From assembly GCA_018401755.1 (NCBI GenBank), contig JAGYKJ010000006.1:474184-538183 (forward strand): DNA of 64,000 nucleotides, given 5' to 3'. The position numbers and the translations under genes were made by a program. The stretch's first letter is position 1. Each line of letters opens with the position of its first letter. The notes below the pieces were generated by a model that saw only the letters and a list, made by a program, of their open reading frames with translations, was not told the DNA's origin and ran no database searches. This document shows, piece after piece, positions 44,824 through 54,072 of the stretch. The DNA comes from Litorivicinus sp. Lineage in GTDB: Bacteria; Pseudomonadota; Gammaproteobacteria; Pseudomonadales; Litorivicinaceae.

Positions 44824-44922
44824 ATGATCGGTAAAGTACTCAAAGAACTCACGACAGGGGATACAGGGTTTGCCCTGATGCTGGTGGTGATGTCCCTGAC
44901 GATTCTCGCGCTCGCGTTCTAA
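44824..44922 (+). CDS. 32-residue single-helix membrane protein
   Basis: Below the track cut-off. The ATG at 44824 has ACAGGAGGTT just upstream, one of the best ribosome sites in the window. The product starts MIGKVLKELTTGDTGF and continues as one hydrophobic helix (ALMLVVMSLTILALAF). Its stop TAA directly abuts the GTG of the next membrane protein gene. It might be a small regulator or stabiliser of a membrane complex. No homologue is recognised. Confidence 0.65.
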   Translation: MIGKVLKELTTGDTGFALMLVVMSLTILALAF

Positions 44923-45267
44923 GTGCATCCCTCGACGCTGGCAATTGGTGCCACAGTGCCGGTGTTTCTGGCGCTGACCTGGCACCATTTTGCACCGTCC
45001 TCAACGGCCTATGCGGCAATTGGCCTCACGACTGGGATTGCGCTGGTGGTGTTCGCGATGCGACAGCTCTGGCGGGCGATTCGGCTGGATGTGGTCACCG
45101 CCATGGTGGTTCTGACAACTGCCTTGGCCTCGATTGTGTTGCCAGTCTTGCAATGGGTGGCGGTACTTCCCTCTGTGTTTATCTCATCGGCAGTTTTTGG
45201 TGGGTTGGTGGTGGGCGTCTTCCGACATCGGATTCCGGATTGGGCTGATGTTCGGCGTGATCACTGA
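44923..45267 (+). CDS. 114-residue integral membrane protein, unknown
   Basis: Starts with GTG immediately after the stop of the small ORF. It has about four hydrophobic helices (residues ~5-22, 28-46, 57-80 and 83-102) and a basic C-terminus FRHRIPDWADVRRDH. I do not recognise the family. The last 20 bases overlap the glycerate kinase start, so it is probably translated as part of the acyl kinase-glycerate kinase operon. Confidence 0.6.
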   Translation: MHPSTLAIGATVPVFLALTWHHFAPSSTAYAAIGLTTGIALVVFAMRQLWRAIRLDVVTAMVVLTTALASIVLPVLQWVAVLPSVFISSAVFGGLVVGVFRHRIPDWADVRRDH

Positions 45268-46520
45268 CCCGCCCGCACTGTTACGCGCGGCCTTCGATGC
45301 CGCCGTGGCCTCGGCGCAAGCCGAGCAGTTAATCCCACATTTACAGGCATTACCGGATTGTCCGGGCGAGACGGTCATCTTGGCTGTCGGGAAGGCTGCG
45401 GCACCCATGGCGCGGGTCGCGTCCCAGATATTCCCAGCGGCGCGAGGGATGGTGGTGGCGCCGCACGGACACGCGCTGGAGACCCATTTAACCCCCTATT
45501 TTGCGAGCCATCCGGTGCCAGATGACGGGAGCCTCGCGGCTTCCGATGCGGCGATGCAACTTGCACAGTCGTTGCGGCCACAGGACCGGCTGTTGTGTCT
45601 GATCTCTGGCGGTGGGTCTGCGTTACTCTCCGCGCCCTTGCCTGGCATGGACCCTGCCCTGAAACGGCAGATCCATCAGGAACTCTTGGCCAGTGGTGCC
45701 ACCATTGCCGAGCTCAATACCGTCCGAAAGCAACTGTCGTTGGTCAAAGGCGGACGTCTGGCCAAGGCCTGCGCAGGTACTGTGTTAAATTTTTGATTTC
45801 CGACGTGCCAGGCGATGCGCCTGAGTTTATCGCATCAGGCCCGACGGTCGCTGCACACACCACCCAAGCGGATGCATGGGCGGTGGTGACCCGCTATGGG
45901 CTGCCCTCTGCGGATGCGATTCGGCCTTGGCTGACGGATCCCCAATGGGCCACCCCGGATGCAGGAGATCCCTGTTTTTCGAGCGTGCAGACCACGCTGA
46001 TTGCAACCCACAGCAGGCGCTTGAGGCGGCCGCGAGGGTGTTTGAGCAGGCAGGGGTGATGCCTTGGATACTCAGTGATCGCTTGGAAGGTGAGTCAGCG
46101 GCGGTTGCTCCAGTATTCGCGGCGGTGGCGCAGTCATTGCAGGCGGATACAACGCCACTGTCGCCACCGGTGTGCGTGCTGTCAGGTGGTGAGACGACGG
46201 TTCGGGTCACCGGCACGGGTGTTGGTGGTCCGAATGTGCAGTTTTTGTTGGCCTTGCTCGTCGCACTCGAGGGGACGCCTGGGATTTGGGCGATGGCCTG
46301 TGATACCGACGGTGTGGATGGTGCGAAGGGCAATGCGGGGGCGTGGATTGGGCCTGAGTCTCTTGCCAAAGCGCAGGCGCTTGGCTTGGATCCGAAGCGC
46401 GCGCTGTCTGACCAAGATGCGCACCATTTTTTTGAGGCTCTGGGGCAGGCGGTGATCACCGGCCCGACCGGCACGAATGTGAATGATTTTCGGGCGATCT
46501 TGGTACTGCCGCGAGTCTGA
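45248..46520 (+). CDS. Glycerate 2-kinase (MOFRL family), two frameshifts (~45792, ~46005)
   Basis: Three frames together make one 424-residue protein. The first part has the N-terminal domain with AVGKAAAPMA and LISGGGSALL. The second (FLISDVPGDAPEFIASGPTV) lies after a missing T near 45792. The third (PQQALEAAARVFEQAG, CVLSGGETTVRVTGTGVGGPN, CDTDGVDG) lies after a missing A near 46005 and carries the MOFRL domain. The enzyme phosphorylates D-glycerate to 2-phosphoglycerate, linking glyoxylate/serine metabolism to glycolysis. Confidence 0.88.
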
Positions 46521-46598
46521 GTCACCCTCTGGTCGTGAGTGGATTGTTACGATCTGCACAGCGGCTCTGCGCGATCTCTCCGTCATCGGTGCGCATCC

Positions 46599-47497
46599 CT
46601 AGGGACCGGGATCACCCATATCAAACGGATGGTTGGATGGGGTGCCATGCAGTAATTCCGATGCGATCGCGTGTACCTCCCCTTGGAGATACGCCCAGTA
46701 TTCAGGGTGATCGAGGGTATTCTCTTTGAGTTTTGAGGGATAAAGCGGCTCATCTCCATCTGGAAATCACGGCGTACCTCGCTGTTGGACATCAACTGAC
46801 CCAGCTGTACAGACAGTGCTTGATGAAAGTCATCCATGTGCTTTTGTCTGGCGTCGAGCTTATTGGTCAGGAGGGCTCGCGATAATGCAACACCGCGCTG
46901 CTTGATCCAAACGATATCCCACAGATCTCGGGGCTTGATACGCCTTGCCCGATAGGCAAACGCGATGAGTTTATCGACGAACAACTCCTGTAATGATTGC
47001 ACCGGAACCAGGATCCCTTCGGTTGGGACCACCGCGTTGTAGTGATTCAGAAGAGGGCGTTTCTCGATCTCAAAGGATGGAATCGCGCATACGTCGATAT
47101 GCACTTTTTGTCTTGGTAAGTCTGGTCGATTCGCGTCTTTGACGATGGAGATGTTCCAAGACACGGTATCCCCTTGCCGAGTACTCGATGGTGCCGTCAC
47201 GGAGACCTCGGTCTCATATTTGTTCTGAAGATAGGTTTTGATTTCAGTGTCTAACCCTTCGCATGACGCGGGTTTGAAGTGATGGCCGCCGTTAAAATCA
47301 AGATCTTCGGACAGCCGACTGCTGTTGTAGCACATCCGTAACGCAGTGCCTCCCACAAAGGTGAGACGGTGCATCACCCCATGTTGGATCAGGACCGCCA
47401 TCACGTCGTGATGCAAGATCTCCTTCTCAATGACGGGGGTCAGTGCGGCGTAGCCCGGGTTAGCCTGGACGATGTTGTGAAGGAGTTGCTTAAGCAT
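46599..47497 (-). CDS. abiEii: AbiEii-type nucleotidyltransferase toxin, frameshifted at ~46731
   Basis: The toxin of a type IV (AbiE) toxin-antitoxin and phage-abortive-infection system, 299 residues after correction. The nucleotidyltransferase motifs are GGTALRMCY, SEDLDFNGG and QELFVDKLIAF, followed by PRDLWDIVW. After MSRFIPQ the raw frame becomes unnatural. Adding one A near 46731 gives LKENTLDHPEYWAYLQGEV and a stop at 46599. AbiEii-type enzymes add nucleotides to targets such as tRNA and cause growth arrest. It follows abiEi by three bases. Confidence 0.87.
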
Positions 47498-47500
47498 CCG

Positions 47501-48025
47501 TTAGGTCTCCAGCAGATGTTGGTTACGCTGACAGTGTTTCAGGTCAGTGATTGCAAGTGCTTTGTCGGCCCGGTACATCCGAATCTCCGGGTCGTAGTAT
47601 AGGTGCTGGGCGATCTGTTCGACTGGCTGCTTTGTATGGGTGAGCTCAATGACGCCATAGGGTGTGACAAAACAACCGCTTCGACCCTTTGTCATGACGG
47701 TGACCCGTCCCATCAGCACCTGGGAAATCTCACCGATGTGGCTGAGCTGACTTTCGAGGCTGATGTAGCTGAGGACATGACTGCGCAGTTTTGTGATGAG
47801 TTGATAAATCGCTGTCTCGGGTGTTGGTGGTGTGACCACGCTTTCATAGAATCCTCGCACTAAACGTCTGAGACGGCCCTGACGCACGCAATCTTTCAGA
47901 AAATTCCGAAATGTCGGATCACAAGGCACGCCGAGCATACATGCCAGCTCCGCTGTGCTGTGAATCCCACCGCCCGCCGTGACTGCGTTCGCGAGGGCTT
48001 TGAGTAGAGCATCTGATTTGGTCAT
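47501..48025 (-). CDS. abiEi: AbiEi-type antitoxin/transcriptional repressor
   Basis: A 174-residue protein with an N-terminal winged-helix region (STAELACMLGVPCDPTFRNFL, RLRRLVRGFYES) and a C-terminal AbiEi domain (YISLESQLSHIGEISQ, VIELTHTKQPVEQI). AbiEi proteins repress their own promoter by binding inverted repeats and counteract AbiEii without direct contact. A perfect 13-bp inverted repeat overlaps and precedes its start codon, which fits that model well. Confidence 0.85.
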   Translation of the reverse strand: MTKSDALLKALANAVTAGGGIHSTAELACMLGVPCDPTFRNFLKDCVRQGRLRRLVRGFYESVVTPPTPETAIYQLITKLRSHVLSYISLESQLSHIGEISQVLMGRVTVMTKGRSGCFVTPYGVIELTHTKQPVEQIAQHLYYDPEIRMYRADKALAITDLKHCQRNQHLLET

Positions 48026-48071
48026 CGGTATACACTGAAGTAATTTAAATGATTATTGAGTGTATACCGAT
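48024..48071. promoter_or_regulatory. 13-bp inverted repeat at the abiE promoter
   Basis: ATCGGTATACACT (48024-48036) and AGTGTATACCGAT (48059-48071) are perfect inverted copies 22 bases apart, with the left arm overlapping the abiEi start codon. The AT-rich middle would hold the -10 region. This is the expected arrangement for AbiEi autorepression. Confidence 0.85.
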
Positions 48072-48164
48072 AAGGAGAGATGTCACGCGGCTGGTGTCGC
48101 ATGATGGGATTTTCGTCGCTCTGGCAGTGTGAAAGACGCGTGGTCACGCTGTGTGCGTCGCGTG

Positions 48165-49106
48165 CTAGGACAGACCTGCGAGCAGCGCAATGACCACCGA
48201 GAGCGTGCCAATCCCTGAGACAGTCGAGACAAAAATACAGGTCGTCGCAACAGGCGGTGCCACCTGATAGCGGGTTGCAAACTGATACATGGTCATGCCG
48301 GTCGGCATCGCTGCCAACAAGATGGCAACCGCCAACCAGTCACGCTCGAGGCCGATCCAGGACCCAACGAGCCAGACAAGTGCAGGGTGCAGCAGGTTTT
48401 TAATCGACGTCACCAAGATCGCGGGGACGACCGATCCACTGATGGTATAGGTCGCCAGTGAGCTTCCCAGAACAAAGAGTGCACAGGGCACGACACTGGT
48501 CGCCACGAGGTCAAACATCTCTGCGACCAGCGGATGGAGTCCAAGACCGGTCGCCTTCCACAGAAACCCAGCCCCTAACCCCTGAATCAGGGGGTTGCTG
48601 ATCAACCCTTTGGCCACTTGCTTGGGAAAGGTGCTGAGCTGGGCGCCCTGACCTTTGGCTACCTCCATGAGGACGGTGACCACTGCGAATACCGAGATAC
48701 CGTGTACGCTGATCAACAAAAATAGTGGCAGTAATGCGTCAGGACCTAGTGCCCGTGACACAAGCGGGATACCCAGTAACACGCTATTGGAGTAACACGC
48801 GCCGAGTCCAATCACAATCGCTTCGACGGTGGTGCGTTTTAATAGCCAACGTGCGGCGATGGCCCCGACAAGAAAGACCGCAGACAGTGGGAGGTAGTAG
48901 GTGACAAACAGTGCGCCTGTCGAGGCGGACGGAGTATCCAGCTTGACCACCGCGTGGAATAACAGGACCGGAACCGCATAATCGAACACATATTTTTCGA
49001 GCCCTTCGCGGTGCGCTGCCCGGAAGTGCCCCACCTTGGTGGCCGCAAAGCCAAACACCCCAAGTAATAGGACCGGGGCGATGACATTGAGGATACTGCC
49101 AAGCAC
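48165..49106 (-). CDS. AEC-family transporter (auxin efflux carrier superfamily)
   Basis: A 313-residue membrane protein with about ten helices in two halves and a central hydrophilic loop. Family cues are NVIAPVLLLGVFGF at the start, GACYSNSVLLGIPLV and the C-terminal AILLAAMPTGMTMYQFA. AEC proteins export small organic acids or other metabolites. It starts at a GTG directly after the stop of the binding-protein gene, so the two are cotranscribed. Its substrate is not evident, and pairing with a THI5-type binding protein is unusual. Confidence 0.85.
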   Translation of the reverse strand: MLGSILNVIAPVLLLGVFGFAATKVGHFRAAHREGLEKYVFDYAVPVLLFHAVVKLDTPSASTGALFVTYYLPLSAVFLVGAIAARWLLKRTTVEAIVIGLGACYSNSVLLGIPLVSRALGPDALLPLFLLISVHGISVFAVVTVLMEVAKGQGAQLSTFPKQVAKGLISNPLIQGLGAGFLWKATGLGLHPLVAEMFDLVATSVVPCALFVLGSSLATYTISGSVVPAILVTSIKNLLHPALVWLVGSWIGLERDWLAVAILLAAMPTGMTMYQFATRYQVAPPVATTCIFVSTVSGIGTLSVVIALLAGLS

Positions 49107-50048
49107 TTAGGGGGGGCTCAACAAATAGTCAGTGGTGTTTGGAATCTCGGTGATGAGTCCAGCATCGCGCATAAACTCGGCAAAACGCGTCCAAGACGCC
49201 ACATCTGTTGAGCGCGTCTCGGTGGCGAGTTTGGGGAGCGTATCGCGCCAGGCACGTGCATTGAGCTCGGTGTCTAATTCCATGGGCTTGTAGCTGACAA
49301 ACACCCGATAGGTGTCCTCAGGATCCGCCAGAATGGCTGCCGTGGCGACATCCAGTGCATCCAAGAAGGCGCTGAAGTCAGCGCGCATCGCCTGATCCGG
49401 GCGTGTCACTAAAATCAGCTCTTCATAGTGGGGTACGCCGTGGTTTTCGGGCAAAAATGCGCGACCAGGCTTTCCGTCAATGTCCATTTGGTTGAGTTCA
49501 AAGTTCCGAAACGCGCCAATCACGGCATCCACTTGGCCGGTATACAGTGACGGTGACAGGGCAAAATTCACGTTGACCAACCGAATGTCGCGATTGCTGA
49601 GTCCGGCTGTTTTCAGCATGGCACCCAAGATGGCATCTTCAAAGCCACCCACTGAATACCCGACGGTTTTGCCTTTGAGATCGGCAATGGATTGGATGGG
49701 CCCGTCTTCAAGCACCACCAAGGAGTTCAGCGGTGTGTCGACCAAGGCGCCGATCCGCGCCAGCGGCAGCCCGTTGGCGAGATCCATCATCAACGAGGGC
49801 TGGTAGCTGACCGCAATGTCTGCTCGTCCTGCTGCAACTAGTTTGGGCGGAAGGCTTGGATCGGCCGGCTCGATGAGCGTGACGTCAAGACCGCGTTTGG
49901 CGAACTCACCGGTCTGTAAGGCGACAATCAAGGGCGCATGGTCAGGATTGACGAACCAGTCCAGCAAGACCGTGATCGGCTTAGCCTGACTGGGAAGGAC
50001 CCAAAGGGCGGTCGCGAATAGGAAACCGATCTGAACCAGGGCGCGCAT
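49107..50048 (-). CDS. NMT1/THI5-like periplasmic binding protein (ThiY-like)
   Basis: A 313-residue solute-binding protein. The ATG at 50048, with AAAGGA upstream, leads into a signal peptide ending LPSQA. The mature N-terminus TVLLDWFVNPDHAPLIVALQ and the segment LKGKTVGYSVGGFEDAILG are typical of ThiY, which binds formylamino-HMP, a thiamin precursor, for an ABC importer. No ABC permease or ATPase is adjacent; the partner here is an AEC carrier. The upstream leader is GC-rich and structured, but I could not confirm a TPP riboswitch. Confidence 0.83.
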   Translation of the reverse strand: MRALVQIGFLFATALWVLPSQAKPITVLLDWFVNPDHAPLIVALQTGEFAKRGLDVTLIEPADPSLPPKLVAAGRADIAVSYQPSLMMDLANGLPLARIGALVDTPLNSLVVLEDGPIQSIADLKGKTVGYSVGGFEDAILGAMLKTAGLSNRDIRLVNVNFALSPSLYTGQVDAVIGAFRNFELNQMDIDGKPGRAFLPENHGVPHYEELILVTRPDQAMRADFSAFLDALDVATAAILADPEDTYRVFVSYKPMELDTELNARAWRDTLPKLATETRSTDVASWTRFAEFMRDAGLITEIPNTTDYLLSPP

Positions 50049-50266
50049 GGGCATTCCTTTTGTGGGTGGTGTATGCGGGGGCTCATGATCCCCAAGTTCG
50101 ACCAAGGGGTAAAGAAACATCTCCCTCTGCGGGCGAACCCCTGATGATCTCGGATGTGCTTGGAGTCATCGGTTCCCTCCCGCCCGGGTCGGTCAGTGAG
50201 CCCATCCTCTGTCGACAGGGTCGACGCGACAGAGAATGGGGTACGTTCGATAGACGCAGTCGACGA

Positions 50267-50846
50267 TTAGGCCACCAACGCCTGAATCTGTGCCTCGGCA
50301 CGGAGCCAAGGCATCGGCCGTGGTCAGCTGCTGATCGGCTGCAATCACCTGCACGTCCTGAATGCCAATAAAGTGCAGGACTTGCGTCAGGTGCGGTGTT
50401 GCAAAATCCACGGCGCTGTTGACCGGCACACCACCAGAGGTCACCACAAGGATGGCGCGCTTGCCGTTGAGAAGCCCGACTGGACCCTGTTCTGTATAAC
50501 GGAACGTGATGCCCGCGCGACAAATTTGGTCCACCCAGGCTTTGAGCGCGCTGGAGATGCCGAAGTTATAAATCGGGCAGGTGATCACCACAGTGTCCGC
50601 GGCCTGCAGTTCGGCAATCAGCTGATCGGAGAGGGCCAGCGCGTCACGATCGGCCTCGGTCCGTGCCTCATCTGCTGTAAAGTTCGCGCGGAACCAGGCT
50701 TGATCAACCACCGGCAAGCCCTGCGAGAGATCGCGGGTCACCAACGTATGGGCTGGAAGTTGTTGCAGCACCTGCTGCGCGAGTTTGTAACTGCTGGCAT
50801 CCGTGCCTTGTGCACTGGTGGCAACGCATAAAACGGTGTGGGTCAT
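50267..50846 (-). CDS. azoR: FMN-dependent NADH-azoreductase, frameshifted at ~50307
   Basis: A flavodoxin-like quinone/azo reductase of 192 residues after correction. Cues are SSYKLAQQVLQQL, ITCPIYNFGISSALKAWVDQI and RAGITFRYTEQGPVGLLNGK. The raw frame ends in an unnatural tail. Removing one base near 50307 gives LRAEAQIQALVA and a stop at 50267, like the AzoR C-terminal helix. The start is the ATG at 50846. It probably reduces quinones or electrophiles for detoxification. Confidence 0.88.
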
Positions 50847-51044
50847 GTCGAGTCTCCTATGAAAACATGACACGAATCATGCGGGCGAACGTGTTGGATG
50901 ACATGCCAAGAACTGTGTTGAGAGTCAGTCCAATTTGGATTGAATCTGAGCCTCGACTCGGTACGAGTCGGTGTGCGAGTGGTGCAAATCCCCGACGACT
51001 GCGCCGAGCACCGGCCAGCGTGTTTCTGCCGGCGCTCGGGGTTC

Positions 51045-53210
51045 TTAGGCCTGCGCTTTGAGCTCGAGGCGGCGGCGATGCAAGACCGGTTCGGTGTAGC
51101 CGTTTGGCTGCTCGGTCCCTTGTAACACCAACTCAAGGGCGGCTTGATAGGCCACCGATTGGGCAAAATTGGGCGCCATTGGACGATAGGCAGGATCGTG
51201 CGCATTCTGCTGGTCGACCACTGCGGCCATGCGCTGCATGGTTTCCACGATCTGCGCAACCGTCACAATCCCGTGGCATAACCAGTTCGCCATGTGCTGG
51301 GAGCTGATGCGCAAGGTGGCGCGATCTTCCATGAGTCCAATGTTGTTGATGTCCGGCACTTTCGAGCAACCCACGCCCTGATCAATCCAGCGAACCACAT
51401 AGCCCAAGATCCCTTGCGCATTGTTGTCGAGCTCGGCCTGGATCTCGGCGGCTGACCAATTGGGGTCGGTGGCGACGGGAATGGTGAGAATGTCATCGAC
51501 GGTATTGCGACGTGTTCCTTTGAGTGCATTTTGGCGCGCAAAGACATCCACTTGATGGTAGTGCAGGGCGTGCAAGGTGGCGGCTGTTGGGGAGGGGACC
51601 CAAGCGGTATTCGCCCCTGACATGGGGTGTGCGATCTTTTGCTCGAGCATTGCCGCCATTAAGTCCGGCATGGCCCACATGCCTTTGCCAATTTGTGCAT
51701 GGCCTTGCAGACCGCACTCCAGTCCCACGTCGACGTTCCAGTTCTCATAGGCGGTGATCCAGGTGGATTGCTTCATCTCTCCTTTCCGAATCATGGGGCC
51801 TGCCTGCATGGAGGTGTGCATCTCATCACCGGTCCGGTCGAGGAATCCGGTGTTGATAAACACCACACGCTCTGTCGCCTGACCGATGCAGGATTTCAGG
51901 TTCACTGTGGTGCGGCGCTCTTCGTCCATGATGCCCATTTTGAGGGTGTTGCGTGGGAGGCCTAAGAGTTGTTCGATCTCGCCGAATAGGCGGTTGGCAA
52001 AGGCCACCTCATCCGGGCCGTGCATCTTCGGTTTGACGATATAGACACTGCCATGACGGCTGTTGGTATTGGTGCTGCGTTTCAAATCATGGATCGCCAT
52101 CAATGCAGTGAAGACACCATCGAGAATGCCTTCAGGAACTTCCTGTCCGTCGCCGTCCAAGATGGCTGGGTTGGTCATCAAGTGACCGACGTTGCGGACA
52201 AACATCAATGCGCGGCCTGGCAGCGTGATGCGCTCGCCATGGAGTCCTTGGTAGGTCCGATCTGGGTTGAGCGTGCGTGTAAAACGCTGATCACCCTTGG
52301 TGACAACTTCACTGAGAGTGCCTTTCATCAGGCCCAACCAATTTTGATAGACGAGGACCTTGTCTTCGGCATCCACGGCAGCCACAGAATCCTCACAGTC
52401 CATGATGGTGGTCAGTGCGGATTCCATGAGGATGTCTTCAATGCCTGCAGGATCTGCGGCACCAATCGCAGATGTGTGATTGATTTGCAGTTCAAAATGC
52501 AATCCGTGATGCTTGAATACGACGTGCGTGGGTGCATCGGCCGGTCCATTGAATCCGAGACATTGACTTGGATCACGCAGTTCCGTCGTGCCGGTGGCGG
52601 TGGTGACAACCAGTTTGTTTGAGGCGATCTGGTAGTGGGTCGCGTCTTGATGGCTGCCCTCTGCCAGTGGGATCGCTTGATCGAGAAAGGCTTTGGCGAA
52701 CGCAATCACCTTGGCGCCACGGATTGGATTGTAGACCGTCCCAGCCTCAGCACCCCCGTCCCCTGAAATCGCATCCGTCCCATAGAGTGCGTTATACAGA
52801 CTGCCCCAGCGCGCATTCGCAGCGTTGAGTGCGTAGCGCGCATTCATCACTGGAACAACCAGCTGCGGTCCTGCGGTCTGAGCGACTTCCGGATCCACCT
52901 GTTGGGTGGTGACCTGCACAACAGGGGGTTCCGGTACTAAGTATCCGATGTCTTGCAAAAATGCTTTGTAGGACGCCATGTCGAGCGGCTGGCCTCGCCG
53001 GGCCGCATGGTAGTCATCAATCTTGGCTTGTAACTGGTCGCGTGTGGCCAACAGTGCGCGGTTCACAGGGGCCAGTCGATGAATCAGGGCATCGAGTGCT
53101 TGCCAAAAGTGATCTGACTCGATGTCAGTGCCCGGAAGGGCGTCTGTTTCCACAAAATCATACAGAGATTGGGCGATCTGTAATCGGCCACGAGTCACGC
53201 GCGCTGTCAT
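51045..53210 (-). CDS. glcB: Malate synthase G
   Basis: A 721-residue enzyme of the normal GlcB length, condensing glyoxylate and acetyl-CoA to malate. The start is the ATG at 53210 with GGAGG upstream; the track adds 47 upstream codons that cross a terminator. Motifs include [47 protein letters not shown] and [16 protein letters not shown]. The gene is complete with no frameshift. It stands alone, without glcDEF, so it likely serves glyoxylate from the glyoxylate shunt or from glycolate made elsewhere. Confidence 0.97.
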   Translation of the reverse strand: MTARVTRGRLQIAQSLYDFVETDALPGTDIESDHFWQALDALIHRLAPVNRALLATRDQLQAKIDDYHAARRGQPLDMASYKAFLQDIGYLVPEPPVVQVTTQQVDPEVAQTAGPQLVVPVMNARYALNAANARWGSLYNALYGTDAISGDGGAEAGTVYNPIRGAKVIAFAKAFLDQAIPLAEGSHQDATHYQIASNKLVVTTATGTTELRDPSQCLGFNGPADAPTHVVFKHHGLHFELQINHTSAIGAADPAGIEDILMESALTTIMDCEDSVAAVDAEDKVLVYQNWLGLMKGTLSEVVTKGDQRFTRTLNPDRTYQGLHGERITLPGRALMFVRNVGHLMTNPAILDGDGQEVPEGILDGVFTALMAIHDLKRSTNTNSRHGSVYIVKPKMHGPDEVAFANRLFGEIEQLLGLPRNTLKMGIMDEERRTTVNLKSCIGQATERVVFINTGFLDRTGDEMHTSMQAGPMIRKGEMKQSTWITAYENWNVDVGLECGLQGHAQIGKGMWAMPDLMAAMLEQKIAHPMSGANTAWVPSPTAATLHALHYHQVDVFARQNALKGTRRNTVDDILTIPVATDPNWSAAEIQAELDNNAQGILGYVVRWIDQGVGCSKVPDINNIGLMEDRATLRISSQHMANWLCHGIVTVAQIVETMQRMAAVVDQQNAHDPAYRPMAPNFAQSVAYQAALELVLQGTEQPNGYTEPVLHRRRLELKAQA

Positions 53211-53302
53211 TGGGAATCCTCCATTGTTGAGATGAAAATTACCACAAAATGAAATGAGTTTCCAAAAGTGAAAAGTGGGCGCGTGACATGGGTCGAGGTC
53301 CA

Positions 53303-53340
53303 ATAAAAAACCCCCTGTGTGCAACGCACGCAGGGGGTTA
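53303..53340 (-). terminator. Intrinsic terminator after the 50-residue ORF
   Basis: On the minus strand AACCCCCTG and CAGGGGGTT pair through a GTGC/GCAC inner stem around GTT and are followed by TTTTTT. This is a strong rho-independent terminator pointing left, 35 bases beyond the stop of the small ORF at 53375-53527. It isolates that ORF from glcB. Confidence 0.88.
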
Positions 53341-53374
53341 ACGCCGCGCACTCAGCGCGACTGGCTCGAACGCC

Positions 53375-53527
53375 TCAGTGCGGAAAGGTGCGCACGAAGT
53401 GCATCGCTTTCTGCATCCAGCGGTGCAGACCGCGATAGGGGGTGAGTCCGGCCTTATTCAGGCGAATCTCGTTACGTGCCACGGCATCGTGGCTTGAAAG
53501 CATGGCTTGACCCAATAGTGGAGACAT
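53375..53527 (-). CDS. 50-residue basic small protein, unknown
   Basis: Below the track cut-off. It has an excellent ribosome site (AGGAGGT, seven bases before the ATG) and its own downstream terminator, and a palindrome lies upstream, so it looks like a complete small transcription unit. The product begins MSPLLGQAMLSSHDAVARNE and ends HRWMQKAMHFVRTFPH. It is rich in His, Arg and Met and has no transmembrane segment. I do not recognise it. The regulatory setting suggests a real gene. Confidence 0.65.
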   Translation of the reverse strand: MSPLLGQAMLSSHDAVARNEIRLNKAGLTPYRGLHRWMQKAMHFVRTFPH

Positions 53528-53552
53528 CTGTGACCTCCTGTGTGTCAGTTCA

Positions 53553-53575
53553 GATTGCGCACAATGTACGCAATC
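53553..53575. promoter_or_regulatory. Inverted repeat upstream of the 50-residue ORF
   Basis: GATTGCG-CACAATGTA-CGCAATC, with perfect 7-bp arms, lies 26 bases before the start codon of the small ORF. It is a probable regulator site overlapping its promoter. The ATTGCG/CGCAAT half-sites also occur upstream of hexR with different spacing. Confidence 0.5.
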
Positions 53576-53854
53576 TATTTGGGAATTGCAAGCGATGCGC
53601 TCTGGTCATCGATCATGCTGTCGCGCTAAGTGGTTTTACGGACCTCGATTTTTCGGGGACGATGAGGGAGTGATCCGTGGGGTCGTCGTGATCGGGATCC
53701 CACGGATCCTGCACCGCCCCGCAACGGGGGCTAGCACGCCACGGTGTGGAGGTATGGACTTCCATAGTTCGTTTTTAACTATGTAATTTAAATATACGAT
53801 TGTTAATGAATATGATTCTGCGCGATGCTGGTCCTCGTCAAACAAGGAGGCGTT

Positions 53855-53974
53855 ATGCACCCGTTCAAACATGCTGTACCCCAGTGGTTTGCGCGACTCC
53901 CGAGTGGGGTCATGTGGCCACAAGCCAGCCTCCCGGTGTCCATACGTCATGTGATTCAGTGGCATCACCCTTGA
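53855..53974 (+). CDS. 39-residue small ORF, unknown
   Basis: Starts with ATG five bases after AAGGAGG, a consensus ribosome site, and encodes MHPFKHAVPQWFARLPSG followed by a Trp/His-rich tail ending IQWHHP. No family is recognised. It lies ~100 bases before dps on the same strand and could be a leader peptide or a real small protein. The AT-rich segment before it (TATGTAATTTAAATATACG) looks promoter-like. Confidence 0.4.
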   Translation: MHPFKHAVPQWFARLPSGVMWPQASLPVSIRHVIQWHHP

Positions 53975-54072
53975 CGGGGCTAACGGATCGCTGAAAGCAG
54001 ACCCTTGGACGCCTATACTCAGACCATTGCTGACCAGCCATGGAGGCATGGTCGTCATCAGGAGGACATCCA

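Noticed and set aside
50049-50270. TPP riboswitch upstream of the ThiY-like gene
   Set aside because: There is P2-like AGGGGT/ACCCCT pairing, but the CUGAGA and CCUGAUC core motifs are not present; kept only as a possibility to test.
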